From JAVVHH01 sp963848035 (lineage in GTDB: Bacteria > Pseudomonadota > Alphaproteobacteria > Acetobacterales > Acetobacteraceae): DNA of 64,000 nucleotides. Shown one piece after another: positions 23,029-32,305 of this stretch. The notes under the pieces are model-generated. The model was not told the origin of the DNA and made no database searches. It saw only the letters and a program-made list of their open reading frames with translations. The stretch covers positions 310,001 through 374,000 of the forward strand of contig CAWKCD010000001.1 in the NCBI GenBank assembly GCA_963848035.1. Reading direction: 5' to 3'. Numbering within the stretch: position 1 is the stretch's first letter; each line of letters starts with the position of its first letter. The position numbers and the translations under genes were made by a program.

Positions 23029-23065
23029 ATCGGCGCGGTCTTCTCTTGCTCGTGCTACTTCTAGC

Positions 23066-24158
23066 ATGGCGCCGCTTGATTCTGGTCCGCTCGCGCCTGT
23101 TTCGGACGACATGCCCGCAGGCGAAAATCTAGAACTCGATCCAGAATTCGGCGCAATGGAACGCGCCGCGCAAGGCAAGCCGGAAGTCCAATACGGCAGC
23201 ACGATCGAACCGGCGGTCCCGCCGGATTGGCGCGAGACGGCGCAGCTTGCGGAATCGTTGCTGACGCGAACTCATGACCTGCGGGTGCTGGTGCAGCTCG
23301 CGATCGCGCGGCTGCATCTGCGACGGCACGCCGGGGTTCTCGCGCGTCGTGGCCACGATCCGCCAGGAGCTCGACGCCAATTGGGCGCACGTGCATCCGC
23401 AGCTCGATCCAGAAGACGACAACGATCCGATGCAGCGGTCCAACGCGCTGGTGCTGCTGCGCGACCCGGCGCGCGTGCTGCGGGCGCTGCGCGACATGCC
23501 GCTCGCGGGCAACCAGCGGATCGGGCGGGTGTGCTGGCGCGACATCGCCGTGCTGAACGGCTCGGCGGAGCCGGAGCCGGACCGGCCGAAACTGACCGCC
23601 TCCGAAGTGCTGGGCATCTTCCGTGACAGCGACAAGGCGCAGGTCGCCGCGACGCGCGAGGCGCTGGACGCGCTGCTGGTCGATCGTCCCCGGTATCGTT
23701 GCCGTCTTCGATGCGCATGCCGGGCCGGGCAATGCGCCGGATTACGACGCCGTTGCTGAAGCTGCTGCGCGACATGCAGCGCGAGGTCGCGCACTATCAG
23801 GCAGGCGGTCGGCGGACGACGCCGGAGGAGGCGGAAGCCGAGGCGGGGCGGCGACGGGCGCGCCGGTCGAAGCGTGCGCCCGCGCGTGCGGCCGGGCGGA
23901 CCTTCGCCAGCATCCACGGCGATCACCGCGCTGACGAAGCGGGAAGAAGCGCTGCACGCGCTCGAACTGGCAGCGAGCTACTACCGCACGCACGAGCCTT
24001 CGAGCCCGTTGCCGCTTCTGATCGACCGCGCCAAACGGCTGGCCGGCATGGAATTCATGGACATCCTGCGCGACCTGGCGCCCGATGGGTTGAGCCAGGC
24101 GCAGCTGGTTGCCGGCGCGACAAACAGAGTGACAACGATCGTTTCGTTCGGTATATGA
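23066..24158 (+). CDS. tssA: T6SS baseplate/sheath cap protein TssA (ImpA-like), frameshifted
   Basis: Coordinates baseplate assembly and sheath polymerisation. The ImpA N-terminal signature is clear: PVSDDMPAGENLELDPEFGAMERA (trimmed here as PAGENLELDPEFGAMERA), followed by DWRETAQLAESLLTRTHDLRV. The middle has SNALVLLRDPARVLRALRD and the C-terminal domain includes LTKREEALHALELAASYYR and SPLPLLIDRAKRL, as in short TssA proteins. Breaks near 23330, 23690, 23755 and 23910 are all explained by one extra base each. Corrected length 362 residues, normal for the family. ATG at 23066 without a strong ribosome site. tssB begins 44 bases after the stop. Confidence 0.85.
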
Positions 24159-24202
24159 GAGGGCCGGGCCGCGCCCGGCCGCGGCAGAGAAAGGATCGAG
24201 CC

Positions 24203-24722
24203 TTGGCCAAAGCGAGTAGCCAGAAATTCATCGCCCGCAACCGGGCGCCCCGCGTGCAGATCGAATACGATGTCGAGACATACGGGTCGGAGAAGAAGGT
24301 CCAGCTGCCGTTCGTGGTCGGCGTGATGTCCGACCTGTCGGGCAAGCCGGCCGAAGCGCTGCCGGCGGTGGCCGACCGCAAGATGCTCGAAGTCGACGTC
24401 GACAATTTCGATGACCGCATGAAGTCGATCAAGCCGCGCGTCGCGTTCATGGTGCCGAACACGCTGACCGGCGAGGGCAACGTCGCGGTCGACATCACCT
24501 TCGAGAGCATGGACGATTTCTCGCCCGGCGCGATCGCCAAGAAGGTCGAGAGCCTGTCCAAGCTGCTCGATGCGCGTAACCAGCTGAGCAACCTGCTCAC
24601 CTACATGGACGGCAAAAGCGGCGCCGAGACCCTGATCACCAAGGCGTTGCAGGATCCGGCGTTGCTCGCGACGCCTCGCCGCCGCGCCCGCACCGACGGC
24701 CGCCAAGCCGGCGGAGGAGTAG
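24203..24722 (+). CDS. tssB: T6SS contractile sheath small subunit TssB (VipA), frameshift near 3' end
   Basis: Forms the contractile sheath together with TssC. Start is a TTG at 24203 with AAAGGA eleven bases upstream. Family motifs: SQKFIARNRAPRVQIEYDVE, KKVQLPFVVGVMSDLSGK, RKMLEVDVDNFDDRM and SLSKLLDARNQLSNLLTYMD. An extra C at 24672 breaks the frame; without it the protein ends ASLAAAPAPTAAKPAEE and stops at 24722, a typical Ala/Pro-rich tail. Corrected length 172 residues. tssC1 starts five bases later. Without the correction the frame would run past the tssC1 start, which supports an error there. Confidence 0.9.
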
Positions 24723-24726
24723 ACGC

Positions 24727-26216
24727 ATGTCGGCATCCCAACTGAACCCGGCGGAGGCCGGGACCGTCGTCAACGGAAGGCGAGAGCGAGTTTGCTTCGC
24801 TGCTGAACGCGCGAGTTCAAGCCGAAGAGCGACAAGGCGCGCGAGGCGGTCGAGAGTGCGGTGCAGACGCTGGCGCAGCAGGCGCTGGCCAACACCGCGC
24901 TGGTGTCCGACGATTCGATCCGCTCGATCGAGGCGATGATCGCGGCGATCGACGCCAAGCTGACCGAGCAGATCAACCTGATCATCCACCACAGCGACTT
25001 CCAGCAGCTGGAAAGCGCCTGGCGCGGGCTGCATCACCTGGTCAACAACACCGAGACCGACGAATACCTCAAGATCAAGGTGTTCAACGTCTCGAAGAAA
25101 GAGGTCAGCAAGACGCTCAAGAAGTTCCGCGGCACCGCGTGGGACCAGAGCCCGATCTTCAAGAAGATCTACGAAGAGGAATACGGCCAGTTCGGCGGCG
25201 AGCCGTTCGGCCTGCTGGTCGGCGATTACTACTTCGACCATTCGCCGCAGGACGTGCAGCTGCTCGGCGACATGGCGCAGATCTCGGCCGCCGCCCACGC
25301 GCCGTTCATCGCGGCGGCGGCGCCGACGGTGATGCAGATGGATAGCTGGAACGAGCTGGCCAATCCGCGCGACCTGACCAAGATCTTCCAGACGCCGGAA
25401 TACGCGGCCTGGCGGTCTTTGCGCGAAAGCGACGACAGCCGCTATCTCGGCCTGGCGATGCCGCGCTTCCTGGCCCGGCTGCCCTACGGCGCCAAGACCG
25501 AGCCGGTGGACGAGTTCAACTTCGAGGAAGACACCTCGGGCGGCGAGAGCGAGAACTACACCTGGTGCAACGCCGCCTATGCGATGGCGACGAACATCAC
25601 GCGGGCGTTCAAGCTGTATGGCTGGTGCTCGCAGATCCGCGGCATCGAGAGCGGCGGCGCGGTCGAGGGCCTGCCGGCGCACACCTTCCCCGACGAGGAT
25701 GGCGGGGTGGCGATGAAATGCCCGACGGAGATCGCGATCAGCGACCGGCGCGAGGCGGAGCTGGCCAAGAACGGCTTCATGCCGCTGATCTTCAAGAAGA
25801 ACACCGATTTCGCGGCGTTCATCGGGGCGCAGTCGCTGCAGAAGCCGCAGGAATATCTCGATCCGGCCGCCACCGCGAACGCCAACCTTTCGGCGCGGCT
25901 GCCCTATCTGTTCGCGACCTGCCGATTTGCGCATTACTTGAAGTGCATGGTCCGCGACAAGATCGGGTCCACGAAGTCGCAGTCTCAGCTGCAGGACTGG
26001 CTGCAGAACTGGCTCAACCTTTACGTCGATGGTTCGCCCGACACCAGCAGCGAGGAATACAAGGCGTCGCACCCGCTGGCGGATGGCAAGGTCGTGCTGG
26101 AGGCCGATGAGGAGAACCCGGGCTATTACTCGGCCAAATTCTTTCTCAAGCCGCATTATCAGCTCGAAGGATTGTCGGTCTCGCTTCGGCTGGTCTCGAA
26201 GATGCCTTCCAAATAG
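24727..26216 (+). CDS. tssC: T6SS sheath large subunit TssC (VipB), copy 1, two one-base insertions near 5' end
   Basis: Large sheath subunit. Compared with the intact copy at 27715, it carries one extra C at 24774 and one extra A at 24806/24807, which together move the frame by two. Without them it encodes 495 residues, the same length as copy 2. Seen: DSIRSIEAMIAAIDAKLTEQ, QLESAWRGLHHLVNNTETD, GEPFGLLVGDYYFDHSP, the ARLPYGAKTEPVDEF region, and the C-terminal KPHYQLEGLSVSLRLVSKM. Bases about 24775-25411 are otherwise identical to copy 2, while both ends have scattered substitutions. Followed by hcp1 after 33 bases. Confidence 0.92.
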
Positions 26217-26249
26217 GTCCCACCCAAACCCTGACGACAGGAGCACCAA

Positions 26250-26853
26250 ATGGCAGTCGACGGCTATATGTGGTTTCGAAACTACAAGGAGAACAATGGC
26301 GGCGCCTATCTGTCATCGGAGTCCCAGGTCGAGACCAAGGACAATAAAGAGACATTGTTCACCACGTTCTTCGCCGACGCTGTGCAGCAAGTCGACGCCG
26401 AAGGAGCCGAAGCTGTTCGAGATCGAGGATTTCAGCTTCGACATCGAGCAGACGCTGAACATCGGCAGCCAGAGCACCGGCGCGGGCGCGGGCAAGGTGA
26501 CGTTCAACCCGTTCTCGATCACCCGCAAGATCGACCGCTCGTCGCCGACGCTGTTCTCGATGTCCTGCTCCGGCACGCCGTTCGAAGAAGTCGTCCTCGG
26601 CCTGCGCAAGTCCTCCGGTGGCACGGTCAGCGGCCAGATCTATCTGGTGTTCCGGTTCAAGCTGGTCGCGGTCAAGACGATCTCCTGGTCGTATGACGAC
26701 GAGTTGCCGAAGGAGACGGTCACGTTCGAGTATGGCGGCCTGCAGGTCCATTACAGCCAGCAGCAGCCGAACGGCGCGATGAAGACCCCGATCCCGGGCG
26801 GCTGGAACCGGGTGCGGAACGTTTCCGACGAAGGCAATACGTTGATCCAGTAG
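26250..26853 (+). CDS. hcp: T6SS tube protein Hcp, copy 1, one frameshift
   Basis: Hexameric tube protein expelled by sheath contraction. It has the Hcp fold signature: MAVDGYMWF at the start, FEIEDFSFDIEQTLNIGSQS, KVTFNPFSITRKIDRSSP, IYLVFRFKLVAVKTISWSYDD and ETVTFEYGGLQVHYSQQ. One extra G at 26403/26404 breaks the frame; without it VDAEEPKLFEIEDF reads through. Corrected length 200 residues. It differs from copy 2 mainly in residues 11-50 and the last 20, which line exposed loops and the tail in known Hcp structures. CAGGAG precedes the ATG by seven bases. Confidence 0.9.
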
Positions 26854-26874
26854 GAGGCCGGCGGGACGACTCGA

Positions 26875-27714
26875 GTGACCTCTCTGGACGCATTGCGCAG
26901 CGGCGATCTGGCCGCCGCGATGGACGGTGCGAAGCAGGACGTGCGCAAGGCGCCGCGGGATCCGCGGATGCGCACGTTCCTGTTCCAGCTGTTCTGCGTC
27001 ACCGGCGAGTGGGATCGCGCGCTCACCCAGTTGCAGGTGGTGCGCGACCTCGATCCGAAGGCGGATGCGATGGTGACGACCTACCAGGCCGCGATCCGCT
27101 GCGAGATCCTGCGGGAGAAGGTGTTCCGGGGCGAGCGTTCGCCGACCGTGTTCGGCGATCCCGGCGATTGGGTGCCGCTGCTGATCGAGGCTACGCGTCT
27201 TCTCGCCGCCGGCGAGTTCGAGAAAGCGGCCGAATTGCGCGACACCGCCTTCGACCTCGCACCGGCGACGCCTGCGGTGCTGGACGAGACACAGGCCGAA
27301 TGGGTGGCCGACGCGGACCCGCGTCTCGGTCCGGTCGTCGAGGCGGTGATCGAAGGGCGTTACATGTGGGTGCCTTACACGCGGATCAAAGTCATGCGGA
27401 TCGATCCGCCGGCCGATCTGCGCGACCAGGTCTGGATGCCCGCGCATTTCACCTGGACCAATGACGGGGAGACGGTCGCGCTGATCCCGACCCGCTACCC
27501 GGGCTCGGCCAAGAGCGCCGACCCGCTGGTCCAACTCGCCCGCAAAACCGAGTGGAACGAGGTCGACGAGGCCTGGTCGATCCCGATCGGGCAGCGGATG
27601 CTGACCACCGATGCGGGCGAGACTGCGCTCATGGATCTTCGCAAACTCACCATTCAGCACATGACCGATGCGGCGCCTGCAATGCCGGTGCCCGAACCGG
27701 TGGCGGAGGCATAG
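26875..27714 (+). CDS. tagJ: T6SS accessory protein TagJ (ImpE family)
   Basis: 279-residue protein of the ImpE/TagJ family, which binds the TssB N-terminus and is thought to assist sheath handling or recycling. GTG start at 26875, 22 bases after hcp1. The N-terminal half is TPR-like (RMRTFLFQLFCVTGEWDRALTQL, LLAAGEFEKAAELRDTAF). The C-terminal half has the conserved GRYMWVPYTRIKVMRIDPPAD, LRDQVWMPAHFTW, VALIPTRYPGS and TEWNEVDEAWSIPIGQRMLTT. The gene is intact. Its stop TAG is directly followed by the ATG of tssC2. Sitting between two tssC-hcp pairs is unusual. Confidence 0.88.
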   Translation: MTSLDALRSGDLAAAMDGAKQDVRKAPRDPRMRTFLFQLFCVTGEWDRALTQLQVVRDLDPKADAMVTTYQAAIRCEILREKVFRGERSPTVFGDPGDWVPLLIEATRLLAAGEFEKAAELRDTAFDLAPATPAVLDETQAEWVADADPRLGPVVEAVIEGRYMWVPYTRIKVMRIDPPADLRDQVWMPAHFTWTNDGETVALIPTRYPGSAKSADPLVQLARKTEWNEVDEAWSIPIGQRMLTTDAGETALMDLRKLTIQHMTDAAPAMPVPEPVAEA

Positions 27715-29202
27715 ATGTCGGCATCCCAGTTGAACCCGGCGGAGGCCGGGACGGTCGTCAAGGAAGGCGAGAGCGAGTTTGCTTCGCTGCTGACGCGCGA
27801 GTTCAAGCCGAAGAGCGACAAGGCGCGCGAGGCGGTCGAGAGTGCGGTGCAGACGCTGGCGCAGCAGGCGCTGGCCAACACCGCGCTGGTGTCCGACGAT
27901 TCGATCCGCTCGATCGAGGCGATGATCGCGGCGATCGACGCCAAGCTGACCGAGCAGATCAACCTGATCATCCACCACAGCGACTTCCAGCAGCTGGAAA
28001 GCGCCTGGCGCGGGCTGCATCACCTGGTCAACAACACCGAGACCGACGAATACCTCAAGATCAAGGTGTTCAACGTCTCGAAGAAAGAGGTCAGCAAGAC
28101 GCTCAAGAAGTTCCGCGGCACCGCGTGGGACCAGAGCCCGATCTTCAAGAAGATCTACGAAGAGGAATACGGCCAGTTCGGCGGCGAGCCGTTCGGCCTG
28201 CTGGTCGGCGATTACTACTTCGACCATTCGCCGCAGGACGTGCAGCTGCTCGGCGACATGGCGCAGATCTCGGCCGCCGCCCACGCGCCGTTCATCGCGG
28301 CGGCGGCGCCGACGGTGATGCAGATGGATAGCTGGAACGAGCTGGCCAATCCGCGCGACCTGACCAAGATCTTCCAGACGCCGGAATACGCGGCTTGGCG
28401 GTCTTTGCGCGAAAGCGACGACAGCCGCTATCTGGGCCTGGCGATGCCGCGCTTCCTGGCCCGCCTGCCCTACGGCGCCAAGACCGAGCCGGTGGACGAG
28501 TTCAACTTCGAGGAAGACACGTCGGGCGGCGAGAGCGAGAGCTACACCTGGTGCAACGCCGCCTATGCGATGGCGACGAACATCACGCGGGCGTTCAAGC
28601 TGTATGGCTGGTGCTCGCAGATCCGCGGGATCGAGAGCGGCGGCGCGGTCGAGGGGCTGCCGGCGCACACCTTCCCGGACGAGGATGGCGGGGTGGCGAT
28701 GAAATGCCCGACGGAGATCGCGATCAGCGACCGGCGCGAGGCGGAGCTGGCCAAGAACGGGTTCATGCCGCTGATCTTCAAAAAGAACAGCGACTTCGCG
28801 GCGTTCATCGGGGCGCAGTCGCTGCAGAAGCCGCAGGAATACCTCGATCCGGCCGCCACCGCGAACGCGAACTTGTCGGCGCGGCTGCCGTATCTGTTCG
28901 CGACCTGCCGGTTTGCGCATTACTTGAAGTGCATGGTCCGCGACAAGATCGGGTCGACGAGAACACAGTCGCAATTGCAGGACTGGTTACAGAACTGGCT
29001 CAACCTTTACGTCGACGGTTCGCCCGACACCAGCAGCGAGGAATACAAGGCGTCGCACCCGCTGGCGGACGGCAAGGTCGTGTTGGAGGCCGATGAGGAG
29101 AACCCGGGCTATTACTCGGCCAAATTCTTTCTCAAGCCCCATTATCAGCTCGAGGGATTGTCGGTCTCGCTTCGGCTGGTTTCGAAGATGCCTTCCAAAT
29201 AG
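27715..29202 (+). CDS. tssC: T6SS sheath large subunit TssC (VipB), copy 2
   Basis: Intact 495-residue sheath subunit, zero bases after tagJ. The sequence differs from copy 1 at few residues (for example ESYTW versus ENYTW, and KKNSDF versus KKNTDF) and mostly at synonymous third positions, all located in the first 45 bases or after base 28391. The TssB-contact C-terminus is the same in both copies, so each could form sheath with the single TssB. It serves as an internal reference showing that copy 1 carries two added bases. hcp2 follows after 33 bases with an identical spacer. Confidence 0.95.
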   Translation: MSASQLNPAEAGTVVKEGESEFASLLTREFKPKSDKAREAVESAVQTLAQQALANTALVSDDSIRSIEAMIAAIDAKLTEQINLIIHHSDFQQLESAWRGLHHLVNNTETDEYLKIKVFNVSKKEVSKTLKKFRGTAWDQSPIFKKIYEEEYGQFGGEPFGLLVGDYYFDHSPQDVQLLGDMAQISAAAHAPFIAAAAPTVMQMDSWNELANPRDLTKIFQTPEYAAWRSLRESDDSRYLGLAMPRFLARLPYGAKTEPVDEFNFEEDTSGGESESYTWCNAAYAMATNITRAFKLYGWCSQIRGIESGGAVEGLPAHTFPDEDGGVAMKCPTEIAISDRREAELAKNGFMPLIFKKNSDFAAFIGAQSLQKPQEYLDPAATANANLSARLPYLFATCRFAHYLKCMVRDKIGSTRTQSQLQDWLQNWLNLYVDGSPDTSSEEYKASHPLADGKVVLEADEENPGYYSAKFFLKPHYQLEGLSVSLRLVSKMPSK

Positions 29203-29235
29203 GTCCCACCCAAACCCTGACGACAGGAGCACCAA

Positions 29236-29835
29236 ATGGCAGTCGACGGCTATATGTGGTTCAAGGACTACAACAACGCCTACCTCAAGTCGGAATCACA
29301 GGTCGATACCAAGGCCAACGGCGGCAACAACGAACCATTGTTCGACCGATTCTTCAAAGCAACGGCAAGTGCGGGTACGCCGGACGATCCGACTTTGTTC
29401 GAGATCGAGGATTTCAGCTTCGACATCGAGCAGACGCTGAACATCGGCAGCCAGAGCACCGGCGCGGGCGCGGGCAAGGTGACGTTCAACCCGTTCTCGA
29501 TCACCCGCAAGATCGACCGCTCGTCGCCGATCCTGTTCAAGCTGGCCTGCTCCGGCACGCCGTTCCAGGAAGTCGCGCTCGGCCTGCGCAAATCCTCCGG
29601 TGGGACGGTCAGCGGCCGGATCTATCTGGTGTTCCGGTTCAAGCTGGTCGCGGTCAAGACGATCTCCTGGTCGTATGACGACGAGTCGCCGAAGGAGACG
29701 GTCACGTTCGAGTATGGCGGCCTGCAGGTCCATTACAGCCAGCAGCAGCCGAACGGCGACATGGCTCCGGCGCTGGCCGGCGGTTGGAATCGCGTCAAGA
29801 ACGTCCGCGACACCGAAAACGACCTGATCAAGTAG
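29236..29835 (+). CDS. hcp: T6SS tube protein Hcp, copy 2
   Basis: Intact 199-residue Hcp. Shared core with copy 1: FEIEDFSFDIEQTLNIGSQS through SYDDESPKETVTFEYGGLQV. It differs in residues about 11-52 (KDYNNAYLKSESQVDTKANG region) and in the tail (DMAPALAGGWNRVKNVRDTE). A stable hairpin follows 36 bases after the stop; copy 1 has none. That would allow more hcp2 than downstream tssE message, as fits a protein needed in large amounts, though this is inferred. Confidence 0.93.
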   Translation: MAVDGYMWFKDYNNAYLKSESQVDTKANGGNNEPLFDRFFKATASAGTPDDPTLFEIEDFSFDIEQTLNIGSQSTGAGAGKVTFNPFSITRKIDRSSPILFKLACSGTPFQEVALGLRKSSGGTVSGRIYLVFRFKLVAVKTISWSYDDESPKETVTFEYGGLQVHYSQQQPNGDMAPALAGGWNRVKNVRDTENDLIK

Positions 29836-29871
29836 TGAACGGACCGACTTGCCATTTGCTGTGACGACGAT

Positions 29872-29897
29872 CGACGGCGGTCTCGTGACCGCCGTCG
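29872..29897 (+). terminator. Intercistronic hairpin after hcp2
   Basis: CGACGGCGGT (29872-29881) and ACCGCCGTCG (29888-29897) form a perfect 10-base stem with a 6-base loop. There is no T-run, so it is more likely an attenuator or mRNA 3'-end stabiliser than a full terminator. It lies in the 76-base gap before tssE. Confidence 0.5.
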
Positions 29898-29911
29898 GCG
29901 CATTGTAGGCC

Positions 29912-30436
29912 ATGTCTGCGATCAGCGGTCGTGAGCGACTGCAGCCGTCTTTGCTCGACCGGCTGACCGACAACAACCGGGCTGCCAAGCGTGATGGACC
30001 CGATACCCAGGCGCTCACCATCGCGCAGCTCCGCGCCGCCGTGCTCCGCGATCTGGGCTGGCTGTTCAACACCACCAATCTGGAGAGTCTCGACGACCTC
30101 GGTGATTCGCCGAACATCCAGAAATCCTCGCTGAACTACGGGATCCCGGGCCTATCCGGCCTGCTCGAGAATTCGTCGCGGGTGCGGACGCTCGAGGAAC
30201 AGCTCGCCAACGCGGTGCGGAATTTCGAGCCGCGGATCAAGAGCGAGACGGTACGGGTGCGGGCGCGCGGGGCGACCGACGATGGCGGGATGCGGGCGCT
30301 GGTGTTCGAGATCGCCGGTGAGTTGTGGGCGCAGCCGGTACCGGTGCAGCTCTTCGTCGAGACCAGGATCGACGTCGAGACGCGCACGGCGGTGGTGACC
30401 GAGGCGAAGGCCAGGGCGCTCAACGATGGATCCTAG
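29912..30436 (+). CDS. tssE: T6SS baseplate protein TssE (gp25-like)
   Basis: 174-residue baseplate wedge subunit related to phage T4 gp25. N-terminal ERLQPSLLDRLTD is the usual TssE opening. AQLRAAVLRDLGWLFNT and the conserved tail SSLNYGIPGLSGL follow, then the gp25 domain with LANAVRNFEPRI and RALVFEIAGELWAQP. The gene is intact. It overlaps tssF by 11 bases, so the two are translationally coupled. No strong Shine-Dalgarno is visible before the ATG. Confidence 0.92.
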   Translation: MSAISGRERLQPSLLDRLTDNNRAAKRDGPDTQALTIAQLRAAVLRDLGWLFNTTNLESLDDLGDSPNIQKSSLNYGIPGLSGLLENSSRVRTLEEQLANAVRNFEPRIKSETVRVRARGATDDGGMRALVFEIAGELWAQPVPVQLFVETRIDVETRTAVVTEAKARALNDGS

Positions 30437-32297
30437 GCTCCGGCGCCATTACGAGTCCGAACTGGCGTTCATGCGCGACATGGGCCAGGAGTTCGCGGCC
30501 GAGTTCCCGAAGATCGCGGGGCGGTTGGACCTCGGCAACACCGAGGTGGCCGATCCGTATGTCGAGCGGCTGCTCGAGGGGTTCGCGTTCATGACGGCGC
30601 GGATCCAGCTCAAGATGGAGGCGGAGTTCCCGACCTTCACGCAGTCGCTGCTGCAGATGGTGTATCCGCATTACCTTGGGCCAACGCCCTCGATGGCGAT
30701 CGTGAAGGTGACGCCGGACGCCTCGATCAAGGATGCGGTCAACGGGCTGGTGCTGGCGGCGGGAACGGAGCTGCGGAGCCAGTTGGGGACCGAGGATCAG
30801 ACCAATTGCGTGTTCCGCACCGCGCACGCGCTGCATCTATTGCCGATCGAGGTGGCCGAAGCCGAGTATATCGGGGCGCAGGCCGGGGTCGCGGCGCTCG
30901 GTCTGCAGGACACGGGGGGCGCCAAGGCCGCGATCCGGCTGCGGCTGCAGACCACGGGCGGGATGCCGATCGGCAAGGTCGCGCTGGAGACGCTGAGCTT
31001 CTATCTCGGCGGGCCGGAGGGGCCGCGGGTGCGGCTCTACGAGCAGCTGAGCGCGCAGGTCACGAGCATCGTGGTGCGTCCGGGAACGCGCCCGCTGCCG
31101 TGGCAGGACCGGTTGCCGCGCACGGCGCTGCGGTCCGGCGGCTTCGACGAGCGCGAGGCGTTGCTGCCGCGGGCGGCGCACTCGTTCGACGGCTACCGGC
31201 TTCTGCAGGAATATTATGCGCTGCCGGACCGGTTCATGTTTTTCCACCTGACCGGTCTCGACAAGGCGTCGATCCGCTGCGCGTCGACCGATCTCGAGGT
31301 GATCATCCTGCTGGACCGGAGCGATACGGCGCTCGCCGGGTTCGGGCCGGAGCACATGCAGCTCAACTGCACGCCGGCAATCAACCTGTTCCCCAAGCGC
31401 AGCGACCGGGTCAACCTGGATGCACGCAATGCCGAGCACATGGTGGTGCCGGATCGGATGCGGCCGCTCGATTACGAGGTGTTCTCGGTCGTGTCGATGG
31501 AGGGGTTCTCGGGGGATGGCGGCCCGAGCCAGTCGTTCCTGCCGTTCTACGCGGCCAACGATCTGAGCCGGAATCCGGGTCACCGCAGCTATTACAACCT
31601 GCGCCGGCAGCCGCATCAGCTGTCGTCGCGGGCGCGGGTGCGCGGGCCGCGCTCGAGCTATCTGGGGCACGACCTGTTCGTCTCGCTGGTGGATGGCGAC
31701 AATGCGCCGATGCGCGACGACATCAGGCAGCTCGGGCTCGATCTGCTGTGCACCAACCGGGACCTGCCGCTGTCGATGCCGGTGGGCAAGGGCAAGACGG
31801 ATTTCACGGTGGCGGTGAACGCGCCGATCGCGTCGATCCGCTGCCTGGTGGGGCCAACGACGCCGCGGCCCTGCCGGGGCGAGGGGGATTACGCGTGGCG
31901 GTTCATCTCGCATCTCGGACTGAACTATCTGAGCATCGTCGATAGCGACGCGGCGCAGGGGGCGGCGGCGTTGCGCGAGCTGCTGACGCTGTATCTGCCG
32001 AGCAATGCGGCAACGCTGGCGCGGCAGCTCGAGGGGCTGTTGTCGGTGAAGAGCAGCCCGATCGTGCGGCGCATCCCCGGGGCGGGGCCGATCTGCGCCG
32101 GGCGGGGGCTCGAGCTGACGCTGACGATGGACGATTCCGCGTTCGGCAGCGGGGCGATCCTGCTGGCGGCGGTGCTGGACCGGTTCTTTGCCAAATACGT
32201 CTCGATCAACGCGTTCACCGAGACGGTGATGCGCAGCCCGGACCGGGGCGAGGTCATGCGTTGGCCGATGCGCTTGGGCCAGCGCGCCATATTGTAG
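30426..32297 (+). CDS. tssF: T6SS baseplate protein TssF (VasA/ImpG)
   Basis: 623-residue baseplate wedge subunit that works as a complex with TssG and TssE. Opening MDPRLRRHYESELAFMRDMG and AAEFPKIAGRLDL is characteristic. So are VERLLEGFAFMTARIQLKM, FPTFTQSLLQMVYPHYLGPTPSM, the central LNCTPAINLFPKRSDRVNL, and the C-terminal FGSGAILLAAVLDRFFAKY. Length is normal and the gene is intact, in contrast to its neighbours tssG and tssH. tssG begins eight bases after the stop. Confidence 0.95.
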   Translation: MDPRLRRHYESELAFMRDMGQEFAAEFPKIAGRLDLGNTEVADPYVERLLEGFAFMTARIQLKMEAEFPTFTQSLLQMVYPHYLGPTPSMAIVKVTPDASIKDAVNGLVLAAGTELRSQLGTEDQTNCVFRTAHALHLLPIEVAEAEYIGAQAGVAALGLQDTGGAKAAIRLRLQTTGGMPIGKVALETLSFYLGGPEGPRVRLYEQLSAQVTSIVVRPGTRPLPWQDRLPRTALRSGGFDEREALLPRAAHSFDGYRLLQEYYALPDRFMFFHLTGLDKASIRCASTDLEVIILLDRSDTALAGFGPEHMQLNCTPAINLFPKRSDRVNLDARNAEHMVVPDRMRPLDYEVFSVVSMEGFSGDGGPSQSFLPFYAANDLSRNPGHRSYYNLRRQPHQLSSRARVRGPRSSYLGHDLFVSLVDGDNAPMRDDIRQLGLDLLCTNRDLPLSMPVGKGKTDFTVAVNAPIASIRCLVGPTTPRPCRGEGDYAWRFISHLGLNYLSIVDSDAAQGAAALRELLTLYLPSNAATLARQLEGLLSVKSSPIVRRIPGAGPICAGRGLELTLTMDDSAFGSGAILLAAVLDRFFAKYVSINAFTETVMRSPDRGEVMRWPMRLGQRAIL

Positions 32298-32305
32298 CGG
32301 CGCCG

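Larger units (their letters stand above)
24727..26853 (+). repeat. Direct repeat, copy A (tssC1-hcp1)
   Basis: About 2.1 kb that recurs at 27715-29835. The block spans all of tssC, the 33-base spacer and hcp. Identity is near complete in the first 690 bases and in the tssC-hcp spacer, lower in the 3' part of tssC, and lowest in the first 150 bases of hcp. The two copies are separated by tagJ (26875-27714), so recombination between them could delete tagJ. Confidence 0.9.
27715..29835 (+). repeat. Direct repeat, copy B (tssC2-hcp2)
   Basis: Second copy of the tssC-hcp block at 24727-26853. It is free of frameshifts. The upstream contexts differ (tssB stop versus tagJ stop), so the duplication boundary lies at or very near the tssC start. 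Downstream contexts differ too (tagJ versus tssE), placing the other boundary at the hcp end. Confidence 0.9.

Noticed and set aside
24727..24860. Programmed frameshifting in tssC1 as a control mechanism
   Set aside because: Two separate insertions without a slippery heptamer or stem would be needed, the twin copy is intact, and similar insertions occur in unrelated genes throughout the window.
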